Shown here piece after piece: positions 18,781 through 25,908 of a DNA stretch of 26,467 bases. The position numbers and the translations under genes are program-made. Position 1 is the stretch's first letter, and the number at the start of each line of letters is the position of its first letter. The stretch spans positions 1 to 26,467 of the forward strand of contig JAGLBK010000009.1 in the NCBI GenBank assembly GCA_018260275.1, read 5' to 3'. Source of the DNA: Deinococcus sp. (lineage in GTDB: Bacteria > Deinococcota > Deinococci > Deinococcales > Deinococcaceae). A model generated the notes under the pieces. The model saw nothing but the letters and a program-made list of their open reading frames with translations, was not told the origin of the DNA and ran no database searches.

Positions 18781-19992
18781 TCAGCCCAGCAACTCGACCG
18801 TACCGCTCAGCCGCGCCCGTTCCGCCACAAAAGCCATCCGGTGAGAATCGAGCGATTCGGTCAGCGGAGTAGGCACCTCCGCCTCACGGCGCAGAAAACG
18901 CAGCCACGCTATGACCAGTCCGGTGTCGCCGCCGCCGTGCCGATCGCCCGGGGTGGCCACCGTCCAGACCTCGGCCTGACCTGTGCGGAAGTCGTACAGT
19001 TCCAGTTCGCCCCGCTCCATGTGCCCGCGCAGTTCACCGTGACTGCCGAGCAGTTTGAGGGTGCGGGTGTTGTTGTGCGTGAAGGCGCTGACCGTCAGTT
19101 GCGCGGTCACGCCGTTTTGGAAGGTGGCCGTGACTGCCTGATGGTCCACGACGTTGTTGTTGCCCAGATACACGCACTCGCCGTAAGGCCCCTCGCGCAG
19201 TGCCGTATCCAGGGCCACGCCGCCCGCCGTGACCACGCTGGTCGGCCACTGGTCTGGGGCGAAGGCGGAATAGATGCGCCGCGCGTCGTAAGGGCAGTCG
19301 CTCAGCGGGCACTCCACGCAGCGGGCCGCCGCGCCTGCCGGGGCGTGTTCGGGGCGGAAATAGCGCAGGCCGCCCTCGCTAGCAATACGCTGCGGACGTG
19401 CTCCCACGAACCAGCGCAACAGGTCGAGGTCATGACAACTTTTGGCAAGCAGAAAAGGAGCCGCCGGGGGAGACTGCCGCCAGTTGCCCCGCACATACGA
19501 GTGGGCGTAGTGCCAGAAAGCGACGTTCTCGGCGTGCTGAATCCCGATCAGCTGCCCCAGCACCCCGGAATCCAGCACCTCCCGCACCGCCCGGAAAAAG
19601 GGCGTGGCCCGCAGTACATGGCACACCGACACCTGCCCGCCCGAACTGGCCTCGGCCCGCAGGAGCACGTCCAGCTCGGCTTCGTTCAGGCAGACGGGTT
19701 TTTCGAGCAGCACATCGTATCCCAGCGCCAGTGCCCTGACACACGGCTCGACGTGCTGGCCGTCCGGCGTGGCGATGACTACCGCGTCGGCCACGCGCCC
19801 CAGCGCAAAGAATTCGTCCCAGTGGGCAAAACACTGCTGCGGCCCCAGCCCGTGCCGCCCGGCGACCTCGGCCAGTCGCACTGGATTGGCCTCGACCAGC
19901 CAGCCGACCCTGGACCCGTACTCCGGCAGCAGCGCGGCGTACACGTCTGCGCCCCGGTTCCCGCAGCCGATGATGGCGATGTTGGGACTCAC
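18781..19992 (-). CDS. Gfo/Idh/MocA-family NAD(P)-dependent oxidoreductase with CxxC cluster
   Basis: The protein has 403 residues from a GTG that overlaps the epimerase stop by 4 bases (GTGA); the frame extends to 20112 inside the epimerase gene without support. The Rossmann motif GCGNRG is at 10-15, EKP at 97-99 and the active-site-type KSCHDLDLL at 184-192. Substrates of this superfamily are sugars, inositols, amino sugars and related keto compounds; the one used here cannot be read. Residues 225-234 (C-V-E-C, then D-C-P-Y) form a three-Cys insertion not found in classical Gfo/Idh enzymes but seen in one subgroup; zinc binding is possible. It is the last gene of a coupled NlpC/P60, epimerase, oxidoreductase operon. 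Confidence 0.87.
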   Translation of the reverse strand: MSPNIAIIGCGNRGADVYAALLPEYGSRVGWLVEANPVRLAEVAGRHGLGPQQCFAHWDEFFALGRVADAVVIATPDGQHVEPCVRALALGYDVLLEKPVCLNEAELDVLLRAEASSGGQVSVCHVLRATPFFRAVREVLDSGVLGQLIGIQHAENVAFWHYAHSYVRGNWRQSPPAAPFLLAKSCHDLDLLRWFVGARPQRIASEGGLRYFRPEHAPAGAAARCVECPLSDCPYDARRIYSAFAPDQWPTSVVTAGGVALDTALREGPYGECVYLGNNNVVDHQAVTATFQNGVTAQLTVSAFTHNNTRTLKLLGSHGELRGHMERGELELYDFRTGQAEVWTVATPGDRHGGGDTGLVIAWLRFLRREAEVPTPLTESLDSHRMAFVAERARLSGTVELLG

Positions 19993-21008
19993 CGCCGCTC
20001 GACCCCCCAGCCCGCACCCCGTGGTCTGCTCAACTGTCCGGCGTTCCATTCCAGGCCCGAAAACGGATCGTCGTCCAGTAGCAAGGCCCCGTCCAGATCG
20101 GCCCAGTCGCACAGGCCCGCCAGCGCAGCGGCGGCGCTGATGCCCAGGCTGCTCTCGATCATGCAGCCGATCATGACCTGCATCTGGTGGGCGCGGGCCA
20201 GCCTGAGCGCCTCCAGTGCCCGTAGCGGCCCGCCCAGCTTGGCGAGCTTCAGGTTAATACCGTCGAACGCTTCGGCCAGCGCGATTACATCGCAGACATG
20301 GTGCAGGCTCTCGTCGGCCACGATGGGCAGCCGGGCGAAGTGCCGCAGCGCCGCGTGCCCCGCGAGGTCATCTGCCGCCAGCGGTTGCTCCAGCAATTCC
20401 ACTTGCGCCGCGTCCAGCACGCCCAACATCCGCTTGGCCTGGGGGCGTGTCCAGGCGGCGTTGGCGTCCACCCGCAGCGCTGCCCGTGGGGCTTCCTCCC
20501 GCAGCGCCTCTAGAATCTGCTCGTCGTCGGGCGTTCCCAGCTTGACTTTCAAGACGTTGTGTCCGCGTTCCACGGCGTCGCGGGCCTGCCGCCTCATCTC
20601 GGGCAGCGCCGCGAGGCTGACCGTATAGCTGCTCTCCGGAATCGGGGCAGGGGAGAGGCCCAGCAGTTGCCAGACGGGAACGCCTGCGGACGCCGCACAC
20701 CACTCCAGCGCCGCCATTTCCAGCGCACATTTAACGCTGGGATGGTCGTGCGGCATCCGCGCCGAGAGCCTCTGCCGTAGCCCGTCCCAGTCCCACGGAT
20801 CGGTCAGCGCCTCGGCCAGCAGCGGCAAAACGGCCTCGACGGTGCGGCGCGTTTCACCGTAGAACGCGTTTGGCGCGGCCTCGCCGTGGCCCACGACCCC
20901 GCTCTGCTCGAAGGTCACGAACGTGCGCGGATACACGCTGTGCGTCCAGCGGGCAATACCGAACGGACGCTTCGTCTGCAAGTCCAGCGTTTCCCAGGTC
21001 GTGTTCAT
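19989..21008 (-). CDS. Dipeptide epimerase (L-Ala-D/L-Glu epimerase type, enolase superfamily)
   Basis: The protein has 339 residues. It carries the muconate-lactonizing-enzyme subgroup catalytic set: KVK (Lys154, Lys156), metal ligands Asp181 (RVDANAAW), Glu207 (LEQPL) and Asp232 (VADES), and the opposing Lys254 (NLKLAKLGG). GCMIESSLGISAAAAL is typical of dipeptide epimerases such as YcjG and YkfB. The family interconverts L-Ala-D-Glu and L-Ala-L-Glu from peptidoglycan turnover; some members act on other dipeptides, so the substrate is inferred. It overlaps the NlpC/P60 gene upstream by 4 bases (ATGA) and the oxidoreductase downstream by 4 bases. The NlpC/P60 neighbour supports the muropeptide assignment. 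Confidence 0.9.
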   Translation of the reverse strand: MNTTWETLDLQTKRPFGIARWTHSVYPRTFVTFEQSGVVGHGEAAPNAFYGETRRTVEAVLPLLAEALTDPWDWDGLRQRLSARMPHDHPSVKCALEMAALEWCAASAGVPVWQLLGLSPAPIPESSYTVSLAALPEMRRQARDAVERGHNVLKVKLGTPDDEQILEALREEAPRAALRVDANAAWTRPQAKRMLGVLDAAQVELLEQPLAADDLAGHAALRHFARLPIVADESLHHVCDVIALAEAFDGINLKLAKLGGPLRALEALRLARAHQMQVMIGCMIESSLGISAAAALAGLCDWADLDGALLLDDDPFSGLEWNAGQLSRPRGAGWGVERR

Positions 21009-21889
21009 ACGGGCCTCCCGAAGCCGGTGCAGCCCCGCCGCAGCCGCGTGCCGTACTCGCCTTCGCCCAGCGTTTCAATGTTTACGCGCATGTTCGTGGC
21101 GTTGGCGTGAACCAGCCGTTTTTCGTCCAGCATCAGTCCCACGTGTCCCGGAAAGAAGGCCAGATCGCCCGCCCGCGGCTCACTGATCGCCGTCAGCGTG
21201 GCCTGTTGCTGGTCGGCGTCGCGCGGCAGCTGGACCCCGAACGCCCCATACACCAGCTGCGTCAACCCCGAGCAGTCCAGGCCCCACGCGCTGCGGCCCC
21301 CCCAGACATACGGCGTTTCCAGAAACCGCAGGGCGAAGTCGGTGACCGTCTGCTCGGCCAGTGGCGTAAAGCAGACCTCCTGCACATACGCGGCCTGACC
21401 ACCGGGCAGCAGGACCGGCACCCAGCGGCGGTGGTTTTCCTCGACCACGTCGCCCTCATCCCGCCACACCCGCGCCCCGTAGCTCAGTTCCGCGACGATG
21501 GCCCGGCTCACTTTCGGCCCAGCAAAAGCATGCGCCCGTAGCGCCGTGACCGTCATCTCTGCCGCGTCGGGTGCCTGCGCGGTCTGGAGTTCCGCCGCCC
21601 TCACCCAGCCCAGATAGCGGTCGTGAACGGTGCGCACCCTGGCCCATTCGCTCTGCTCCCAGAGCGCTTCCAGCGCCTCGCCCACCAGGGCCTCGGTGAC
21701 CTGCGCCGCGCCCTCGTCCGGCCCGGCCCGCAAGCTGAGCCGCGCCGCACCGTTGATAAAGGGCCGGGGCGTCACGTAGCGCCACCCTTCGCCCGGAAGA
21801 TCACTCAGCTGGCCCTGCGCCGCTGTTTCGGCCAGTCGCCGCCCCTCATCGAACGCCAGCACGCGCGGGTCGAGTTCTTCTCTGCTCAT
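21005..21889 (-). CDS. NlpC/P60 cysteine peptidase with N-terminal SH3b-like domains (YkfC-like)
   Basis: The protein has 294 residues. Two SH3b-like regions (about 45-105 and 112-175) precede a C-terminal NlpC/P60 domain with the Cys206 nucleophile in LDCSGLTQLVY, His249 in GHVGLML and His261 in VHANATNMRV. TPYVWGG at 192-198 precedes the nucleophile as usual. There is no signal peptide, so a cytoplasmic role like YkfC is likely: splitting gamma-D-Glu-diamino-acid bonds in imported muropeptides to yield L-Ala-D-Glu for the epimerase encoded next. The ATG start is 6 bases after TAGGCT. AGGGAG touches the ATG and is too close to serve as a ribosome binding site. A repeat element ends 11 bases upstream. 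Confidence 0.9.
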   Translation of the reverse strand: MSREELDPRVLAFDEGRRLAETAAQGQLSDLPGEGWRYVTPRPFINGAARLSLRAGPDEGAAQVTEALVGEALEALWEQSEWARVRTVHDRYLGWVRAAELQTAQAPDAAEMTVTALRAHAFAGPKVSRAIVAELSYGARVWRDEGDVVEENHRRWVPVLLPGGQAAYVQEVCFTPLAEQTVTDFALRFLETPYVWGGRSAWGLDCSGLTQLVYGAFGVQLPRDADQQQATLTAISEPRAGDLAFFPGHVGLMLDEKRLVHANATNMRVNIETLGEGEYGTRLRRGCTGFGRPV

Positions 21890-21895
21890 CTCCCT

Positions 21896-21901
21896 AGCCT
21901 A
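21896..21901 (-). promoter_or_regulatory. Leaderless-type -10 at the edge of a repeat element
   Basis: TAGGCT lies 6 bases before the NlpC/P60 ATG. Its first two bases are the terminal TA of the element that begins at 21900, so the element boundary forms part of the promoter. Confidence 0.45.
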
Positions 21902-22138
21902 GAGCATTTGCCATAAAGTCGGAGCGGTTTTCGCCATCTGCTGGCCGAGTGAGCGACCAAGCCCCTTTCATGGGTGCTGTTCTGGTCAAGACAGCGGGCA
22001 GGCCCCATACGGGTGCGACCAGGCCCCATCACGGGTGCCGCTTTGGTCAAGAAGCTGTTCTGGTCAAGACGACGAGTGAATCGAGAAAGAGCATCCGGCA
22101 GAATGGAAGCACTTGGGGCGCTTTTCCCGGATGCTCTA
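21900..22138. mobile_element. 239-bp non-coding element with 8-bp terminal inverted repeats
   Basis: It begins TAGAGCAT (21900-21907) and ends ATGCTCTA (22131-22138). A perfect 11-bp inverted repeat, AGAGCATCCGG (22088-22098) with 22127-22137, closes the right end. The middle is degenerate tandem sequence with a 16-bp exact direct repeat (21977-21992 and 22055-22070, CTGTTCTGGTCAAGAC) and three GCCCC...GGGTGC units. Ends and right part are related to 10691-10794. There is no ORF. It resembles Deinococcus small non-coding repeats or a MITE; no target duplication was identified. Confidence 0.65.
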
Positions 22139-22145
22139 TTCAATA

Positions 22146-22305
22146 GTTCGGACAGTTTTGTGACTCAGGACAAGGGAAATCCGAATTAATCCGTCTGGTA
22201 CGCCATGTGCGTTACCCCCCTCCCAGCCTCCCCCGCAGGTGGGGAGGAGCTAAAAACTTCGTGCTGGTCGCACTTTGCAGAACAGGATTTTGAAACTGTC
22301 CGAAC
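22146..22305. mobile_element. 160-bp MITE-like element with 13-bp perfect terminal inverted repeats
   Basis: GTTCGGACAGTTT (22146-22158) is the exact reverse complement of 22293-22305. The interior has no transposase, but holds a GC-rich hairpin (GCCTCCCC near 22228 with GGGGAGG near 22239). Its right end lies 9 bases from the dipeptidase stop at 22314, so it may serve as that gene's 3' end. An insertion-sequence parent is likely but not identifiable from sequence alone. Confidence 0.7.
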
Positions 22306-22313
22306 CATTGCTC

Positions 22314-23297
22314 TTAAAAATGCGTGGTCAGCCAGCGTTCCCAGTTGCCCGAAGCCACCGCCAGGCGGCGCTCCGGCGGCAGCAGCTCCAGCAGTCGGGG
22401 CAGGTCGCGGTAACGCCCGATCCCCACCGGCGTCTTTTCAGCCCCAAAACCGCCGTCCAGGTCGCTGCCGATGCCCAGATAGTCCCAGCCGACCAGCGCC
22501 GCGTAATGCTCGGCGTGGCGCAGCAGATCGCTCAGGGCGGCCCGCGTACCCGGCTGCCAGTCGGCCTGAATGAAGCGGCTGAGCAGCACCAGCCCGATCA
22601 CTCCCCCGGCCTGGGCCACCGCCCGCGCCATCTCGTCGCTCAGGTGGCGGTTGCCCGGCACCAGGGCGCGGCTGTTCGAGTGCGTGGCGATCAGCTTGGG
22701 GCCGATGTCCACCGCGTCCCAGAAGGCGTCGTCGTCGAGGTGCGAGGCGTCGAGCGTCACGCCCAGTTCCTTCATGCCCTGCACCAGTTCGCGGCCCTCC
22801 GCGCTGAGCGGCCCAGGGGTGTCGGTGCCCCCGGCGTAGCGCGTTCGGGTCCACGCCGGGCCGATGATCTTCACGCCGCGCCCGACCCACTCGGGCAACT
22901 CGTCCGGCGTCAGCACCGGGTCGGCTCCTTCCATCAGCAGCACCACGCCCAGCGGGGCCTCTGGCCGTTGCAAATGTGCCGCGACTTCCTGCGCCGAGGT
23001 CAGCAGCCGGAGGTGCCCGGCGTCCTGCCAGCGTAGATACTGTTCCAGCTGGGCGAGGGCCTGCGCCTTCGCTTCGGCAGCGGTACGGTAGCCGTGCGGG
23101 TCTTCTGCGCTGGCGGGCAGGGCGAACAGTGTTCCGAAGCACAGGGCCGTCCCCGCCGCTTCCAGTTCCCCGAAGGTCGTGGTGGCGGTTTGCCCCGGCA
23201 GCGGGTCGGTCAGGCGCAACTGTTCTAGCGGCAGCGTCAGGTCGCGCCCGCTCAGCGCGTTCATGGCGAGGTCGAGATGCCCGTCGATGAGTCTCAT
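22314..23297 (-). CDS. Membrane-dipeptidase family (M19) metallopeptidase
   Basis: The protein has 327 residues. Metal ligands of the renal-dipeptidase family are present: His7 and Asp9 in DGHLDL, bridging Glu123 in LMEGA, His186 in LDASHLDD and His206 in THSNSRAL, with GIGSDLDGG at 276-283. The fold is amidohydrolase-like with two zinc ions. There is no signal peptide, so it should act in the cytoplasm. It hydrolyses dipeptides, often with a D-residue at the C-terminal side, which fits peptidoglycan peptide use beside the NlpC/P60 and epimerase genes. Its ATG overlaps the HAD gene stop by 4 bases (ATGA), indicating coupling. Confidence 0.92.
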   Translation of the reverse strand: MRLIDGHLDLAMNALSGRDLTLPLEQLRLTDPLPGQTATTTFGELEAAGTALCFGTLFALPASAEDPHGYRTAAEAKAQALAQLEQYLRWQDAGHLRLLTSAQEVAAHLQRPEAPLGVVLLMEGADPVLTPDELPEWVGRGVKIIGPAWTRTRYAGGTDTPGPLSAEGRELVQGMKELGVTLDASHLDDDAFWDAVDIGPKLIATHSNSRALVPGNRHLSDEMARAVAQAGGVIGLVLLSRFIQADWQPGTRAALSDLLRHAEHYAALVGWDYLGIGSDLDGGFGAEKTPVGIGRYRDLPRLLELLPPERRLAVASGNWERWLTTHF

Positions 23298-23959
23298 GCC
23301 TGCACCAGTTCCAGCACCTGCGCCAGATTATGAATGGCCTGCGGATTCTGGCCGCTCAGGTCGATCTGCGCGGCCTGCATGCCCACTGCGCGGGCGGCTT
23401 CCACATTTTCCAGGCGGTCATCTATGAACAGAATCTGCCCGGGGGCCAGCTGCATAGCCTGCGCCGCCAGCGTGAAGGCGGTGGCCTCCGGCTTATGCAC
23501 GCCGAGGGTGCAGGTCGCCAGGGCCACGTCCACCAGATCGGCCAGCCCGACGGCCTCCAGTGTTCGGTGAATGCTGGGCAGCGTATTGCTTAGCACGCCG
23601 ATCTTCAGGCCCCGCGCCCGCAGGTCACTCAGTACTTCCCGCGCGTTGCTCACCGGCTTCATGAAGCGCTCGTAGGGGTACGTCTTCATCACCGCGTCGG
23701 TATCCGCTTCCGACAGGCCCAGGCGGCGAGTCAGTTCCGCGCCGTACTCCTTCCAGAAGTCGTCCTCGTGCGCCTCGGTGCGCAGGTGCCACCACGCGTC
23801 GCTCTGCTCCTGCCACAGCCCGGCCATCGTCTGCCCGGCACTTCTGGCGTCCAGGCCGTACTGTCCGGCCAGCCAGAGGGCCGCCTCGCGGTAGACCGCC
23901 GGGTCGGTGTAGGCCAGCGTCTCGTCTCTGTCAAAAAGCACTGCGGCTAACGGCGTCAT
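23294..23959 (-). CDS. HAD-superfamily hydrolase
   Basis: The protein has 221 residues. Motif I is FDRDETLAYTD (Asp10 nucleophile, Asp12 acid/base), with Glu in place of the more usual Gly after the second Asp. Motif II is GVLSNTLPS, motif III the Lys in VHKPEATAF, and motif IV ILFIDDRLENV. A helical cap (about 20-90) makes it a subfamily I phosphatase, similar to phosphoglycolate phosphatase-like or 2-haloacid dehalogenase-like enzymes. The substrate is unknown. It is the first gene of a pair with the M19 dipeptidase. TACACT is 6 bases before the ATG. An AGGAGG lies 17 bases before the ATG, too far to act as its ribosome binding site. Confidence 0.9.
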   Translation of the reverse strand: MTPLAAVLFDRDETLAYTDPAVYREAALWLAGQYGLDARSAGQTMAGLWQEQSDAWWHLRTEAHEDDFWKEYGAELTRRLGLSEADTDAVMKTYPYERFMKPVSNAREVLSDLRARGLKIGVLSNTLPSIHRTLEAVGLADLVDVALATCTLGVHKPEATAFTLAAQAMQLAPGQILFIDDRLENVEAARAVGMQAAQIDLSGQNPQAIHNLAQVLELVQA

Positions 23960-23965
23960 AAGTTG

Positions 23966-23971
23966 AGTGTA
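23966..23971 (-). promoter_or_regulatory. Leaderless-type -10 hexamer of the HAD hydrolase gene
   Basis: TACACT lies 6 bases before the ATG and would drive the HAD/dipeptidase pair. Confidence 0.5.
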
Positions 23972-24002
23972 GTAGACCTCCTGTGAAAGTCGTAGCGAGG
24001 AC

Positions 24003-24059
24003 GGTCAAAGTGTCGAAGGGTCTAAGGATAAAAATTGCCCAGCCTGAAGGGTATGCGGC
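24003..24059 (+). repeat. 57-bp dispersed repeat, copy 2
   Basis: It matches 16675-16731 at 44 of 57 positions without gaps. It lies in the 353-base divergent region between the HAD hydrolase and aspartate kinase genes. No ORF or terminator is attached to this copy. Confidence 0.75.
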
Positions 24060-24084
24060 AGAGGTTGGGACTTGCAGGGCGCGA

Positions 24085-24144
24085 AGCGAGGGGGTAACGC
24101 GGAGTGCGTTCCACTAAAGAAATCCGGTTGATGAGTCGGATTTC
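24085..24144. repeat. Palindrome-bearing intergenic segment
   Basis: GAAATCCG (24119-24126) pairs with CGGATTTC (24137-24144) around 10 bases. The preceding part (GAGGGGGTAACGC) recurs inverted, with one extra G, inside the 160-bp element at 22146, where TCGGATTTC also recurs inverted. The segment may be a decayed relative of that element. Confidence 0.45.
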
Positions 24145-24196
24145 GGCATCACTCAGGCTTGTAGGGGCCACAGGGCAACTTCTTCTGATCAAATCC

Positions 24197-24248
24197 CCTA
24201 AAGAACAAAAATTTCACGCGCAAGTTTAATAGTGAAAATAATCACTTA
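24197..24248 (+). repeat. CRP-like three-half-site repeat, copy C
   Basis: TTTCACG (24213-24219), 12 bases, AGTGAAA (24232-24238), then TCAC (24243-24246), giving GTGA-AAATAA-TCAC. It ends 65 bases before the aspartate kinase ATG on the same strand. Confidence 0.8.
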
Positions 24249-24300
24249 CTTAATTATGGACTGCCCAGACACCTGCGCCCCAGGCCCCCGACCCGCGCGG

Positions 24301-24306
24301 CATACT
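24301..24306 (+). promoter_or_regulatory. Possible leaderless-type -10 of aspartate kinase
   Basis: CATACT lies 6 bases before the ATG at 24313. It deviates from TANNNT at the first base, as does the thioredoxin-fold gene's CATAGT. Confidence 0.3.
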
Positions 24307-24312
24307 GCTCCC

Positions 24313-25722
24313 ATGAGTTACTCACTTCTGGTCATGAAATTCGGCGGCACCAACATGGGCGACGCGGCGGCTATTCGTCACAGCGCCTCGCTGGCCGCCC
24401 GCAGTATCAAAGAGGGGATCAAGGTCGTGGTGGTCGTCAGCGCGATGGCCGGGGTCACCAACCAGCTTCTCAAGATCGCCGCCTCGGCAGAAACCGGCGA
24501 TATCGCCAGCGCCAACGACGAAATCGCCGCCATGCGGACCCGGCACTTCACGGCGGCCCAGGAACTCGGCGCCGCCCCCGATAGCGATACGGTGCGCGAA
24601 ATCCGCGAAATGCACGAAACGCTGCGCCAGGCGGTCTACGGCGTGTATCTGCTGCGCGAACTGACGCCCCGCAGCCGTGACCTGATCGTGGCCTTCGGTG
24701 AGCGCCTCAGCGCCCCGCTCATGAGCCTGGCCCTCGAAGGCATGCAGGTGCACGCCAAACACGTCAGTGGGGGAGAGGCGGGCATCCTGACCGATTCTCA
24801 TTTTGGCAACGCCAAGCCCCTGCCGCAGACCTACGAGCGCGTCAAGGACCGTCTGACCGGCTTCCTAAGCGCGGGCGTGACCCCGGTTGTCGCGGGCTTC
24901 ATGGGCGAAACCGAAAAGGGCGCGACCAGCACCCTTGGGCGCGGCGGCACCGACTTCACGGCGACCATCATCGGCAAAGCGCTGTCTGCCGACGAGGTAT
25001 GGGCCTGGAAAGACGTCGACGGTGTGATGAGCGCCGACCCGCGCGTGGTCAAGGACGCTCAGAACATCGAAATCCTCAGCTACGGCGAGGTCATGGAACT
25101 GGCCTACTTCGGAGCCAAGGTGCTGCACCCGCTCGCCGTGACTCCCATCAAGGAAAGCGGTATTCCGCTGCGCCTGAAAAACTCTACCGATCCCGACTTT
25201 GCCGGAACGCTGGTGCAGCCCGAGCCGCAGCACATTCCTGATCGCCCAGTGAAGGCCGTGACCTCGATCAAGAATGTCAGCCTGATTACCGTGACCGGGG
25301 CCGGAGTGCTGGGCGTACCCGAAGTTATCGCCAGCGTGTTTACCGCGCTGGCCCGTGAGAACATCACCCTGTTGATGGTGTCTCAGAGCAGCAGCATGAG
25401 CAATGTGTCGCTGGCCGTACCCGGCAGTGACGCCGGGCGCACCCTTCAGGCTCTGCGCAGCGGCCTGTCAAGTGAACTGAACGTCGAGGAGCAGAACGAT
25501 GTGGCCGTCTTGGCTATTGTCGGCAGCGGGATGCGCGGGCAGCGCGGCGTGTCGGCCAAACTCTTTGCTTCCCTCGCCAGCAGCGGTGTCAACGTGCTCA
25601 TGATCTCGCAGGGCGGTAGTGAACTCAACATCTCGGTCGCCATCGAAGGCGGGCAGGTCGATACCGCTACGCTGGCCGTTCACCAGGCGTTCGGACTGGG
25701 GCGGGCCGCCGTTTCCGGCTAA
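24313..25722 (+). CDS. lysC: Aspartate kinase
   Basis: The protein has 469 residues from ATG 24313, chosen because the conserved SLLVMKFGGTN starts there; the 27 codons upstream in frame are Pro/Arg-rich and cross the promoter. The amino-acid kinase domain has KFGGT at 9-13, VVVVSAMAGVTNQL and GRGGTDFTATIIG. Two ACT domains follow (from about residue 320), each with the effector-site pattern: MVSQSSSMSNVSLAV and MISQGGSELNISVAI. The length and ACT arrangement resemble LysC-III or the kinase half of ThrA, here as a single enzyme. It makes aspartyl phosphate for lysine/diaminopimelate, threonine and methionine synthesis, and is probably feedback-inhibited by lysine and/or threonine. No lysine riboswitch is visible upstream. 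A terminator follows. Confidence 0.95.
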   Translation: MSYSLLVMKFGGTNMGDAAAIRHSASLAARSIKEGIKVVVVVSAMAGVTNQLLKIAASAETGDIASANDEIAAMRTRHFTAAQELGAAPDSDTVREIREMHETLRQAVYGVYLLRELTPRSRDLIVAFGERLSAPLMSLALEGMQVHAKHVSGGEAGILTDSHFGNAKPLPQTYERVKDRLTGFLSAGVTPVVAGFMGETEKGATSTLGRGGTDFTATIIGKALSADEVWAWKDVDGVMSADPRVVKDAQNIEILSYGEVMELAYFGAKVLHPLAVTPIKESGIPLRLKNSTDPDFAGTLVQPEPQHIPDRPVKAVTSIKNVSLITVTGAGVLGVPEVIASVFTALARENITLLMVSQSSSMSNVSLAVPGSDAGRTLQALRSGLSSELNVEEQNDVAVLAIVGSGMRGQRGVSAKLFASLASSGVNVLMISQGGSELNISVAIEGGQVDTATLAVHQAFGLGRAAVSG

Positions 25723-25728
25723 CCTGAA

Positions 25729-25768
25729 CTTTGCTGGCCCCGTCAATCTGGGCTGGCAAAGCTTTTTC
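25729..25768 (+). terminator. Intrinsic terminator of aspartate kinase
   Basis: CTTTGCTGGCCC (25729-25740) pairs with 25750-25761 over 12 bp with two G-T wobbles, followed by CTTTTTC. Confidence 0.85.
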
Positions 25769-25812
25769 AGCTTGTTGGCTGAACCGCGTCTGTCCCCAGT
25801 TCAGGGACAACT

Positions 25813-25841
25813 TTGGCCGAACCTGATCCCAGGCTTATACT
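25813..25841 (+). promoter_or_regulatory. Sigma-70 type promoter of sucC
   Basis: -35 TTGGCC (25813-25818), 17-base spacer, -10 TATACT (25836-25841). It gives a leader of about 60 bases before the GTG, in contrast to the leaderless genes around it. Confidence 0.75.
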
Positions 25842-25908
25842 AATCGACCGGGAAACAAAGTAAAAGTAACGGCTGAAACAGCAGCCATCACACCCAAGGA
25901 GGAGCACC

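Noticed and set aside
18772..20628. 618-codon plus-strand open frame opposite the oxidoreductase and epimerase genes
   Set aside because: It is antisense to two genes with intact catalytic motifs and 4-base overlaps; its composition is artefactual.
21955..22075. CRISPR-like array in the tandem repeats of the 239-bp element
   Set aside because: The repeats are degenerate, unevenly spaced and partly nested, with no regular repeat-spacer pattern or cas genes.
23960..24312. Lysine riboswitch upstream of aspartate kinase
   Set aside because: The gap holds two dispersed repeats and a palindrome but no recognisable riboswitch core or terminator near the start codon.
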